Below, piece by piece: positions 41,261 through 41,472 of a stretch of DNA of 41,472 nt (positions are counted from its first letter, which is position 1; every line of letters starts with the position of its first letter). The DNA comes from Colivivens sp963645405. Lineage in GTDB: Bacteria > Bacteroidota > Bacteroidia > Bacteroidales > Bacteroidaceae. The position numbers and the translations under genes are program-made. The stretch is taken from contig CAVISR010000011.1 of assembly GCA_963645405.1 (NCBI GenBank), positions 1 through 41,472 on the forward strand. Direction: 5' to 3'. Under the pieces are notes generated by a model that saw nothing but the letters and a program-made list of their open reading frames with translations, did no database searches and was not told the origin of the DNA.

Positions 41261-41330
41261 TCAACCTTCTTCCTACTCCTTATTATTATATATACGCGCG
41301 CGAGGGAAATAAACTCCCAATTTCTCATCC

Positions 41331-41389
41331 CGTTCATTTTCGTCCACTCCCCATTCATTTTCATTCACTCCACGTTCACTTTCGTTCAT
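41331..41389. repeat. 21-bp tandem repeat, almost three units
   Basis: CGTTCATTTTCGTCCACTCC (from 41331), CATTCATTTTCATTCACTCC (from 41352) and CGTTCACTTTCGTTCAT (from 41373) repeat with a 21-bp period. Confidence 0.75.
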
Positions 41390-41417
41390 AAAAAGCCATA
41401 CTCCGAGGGGCATGACC

Positions 41418-41472
41418 TCTCATGCTGTACAACTATAGGTCCTCATGTCGTACAACTATAGCACCTCATGCT
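41418..41472. repeat. 23-bp tandem repeat cut by the window edge
   Basis: CTCATG[CT/TC]GTACAACTATAG recurs with a 23-bp period (second and third units start at 41441 and 41464). The third unit is cut off by the window end, so the array may be longer. Confidence 0.8.

Larger units (their letters stand above)
40515..41472. other. Gene-free right end made of stem-loops and repeats
   Basis: Nearly 1 kb without a credible gene. In order: an 11-bp inverted repeat (40535-40593), a terminator (40621-40653), modular repeat copy 3 (about 40741-41260), an alternating TA/CG tract (41287-41302), a 21-bp tandem (41331-41389) and a 23-bp tandem running off the edge (41418-41472). The 87-codon minus-strand frame at 40910-41173 is a product of the repeat. 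Confidence 0.75.

Overview
The window looks like a chromosome segment of a Prevotella-type member of the Bacteroidales. Three lines of evidence support this. Promoters carry the Bacteroidetes -7 box TAnnTTTG, and in the best cases a TTG lies 19-20 bp upstream. Two secreted proteins end in the Prevotella-style tail IYDLAGRK...KGIYIQNGKK. Families typical of the group are present (DUF4859, DUF4301, MaoC, dockerin-like repeats, a one-gene PurT). No rRNA, tRNA, CRISPR array, transposase, phage or conjugation gene was recognised. This is mainly a housekeeping region with accessory secreted proteins and many intergenic repeats.

Layout. 1-298: 5' part of an unrecognised minus-strand gene, followed by a modular repeat. 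765-3717 (minus): YitT-type membrane protein, MaoC-like hydratase, and a secreted protein with an internal duplication. 3948-11217 (plus): a family 2 glycosyltransferase overlapping an AddA/RecB-like helicase-nuclease, then an AddB-like nuclease with an Fe-S cysteine set. 11588-14551 (minus): a large surface protein with two related beta-sandwich-like modules. 14612-21399 (minus): seven genes for late cobalamin assembly and salvage, in transcription order adenosyltransferase, cobU, cobT, cobS, cobQ, threonine-phosphate decarboxylase, cbiB. 21649-24859 (minus): a dockerin-bearing secreted protein and a secreted endonuclease/exonuclease/phosphatase protein. 25283-34319 (minus): dapA, ligA, ispE, dnaB, purT and a DUF4301 gene. 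35075-37749 (plus): a RelA/SpoT protein with a degenerate hydrolase domain, translationally overlapped with rlmH. 38031-40514 (plus): a DUF4859-repeat secreted protein.

How the genes fit together. The cob genes can attach aminopropanol, activate the side chain, activate dimethylbenzimidazole and join the two halves, plus adenosylate cobalt. No corrin-ring genes and no recognised alpha-ribazole phosphatase lie in the cluster. AddA and AddB form a double-strand-break repair nuclease. The secreted proteins are separate transcription units with their own promoters.

The least explained material is intergenic. A dispersed modular repeat with TAGGAGCTAGC/GCTGACTCCTA ends occurs at three sites with 1, 2 and 4 internal modules of about 87-90 bp. 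Several short tandem arrays have periods of 12 or 21-23 bp (one in the purT 3' region, one upstream of the rel gene, two at the right edge). A 48/47-bp duplication sits upstream of the cob operon. A multi-hairpin element ending in a T-tract follows dnaB. These were found by reading; no alignment or folding program was run.
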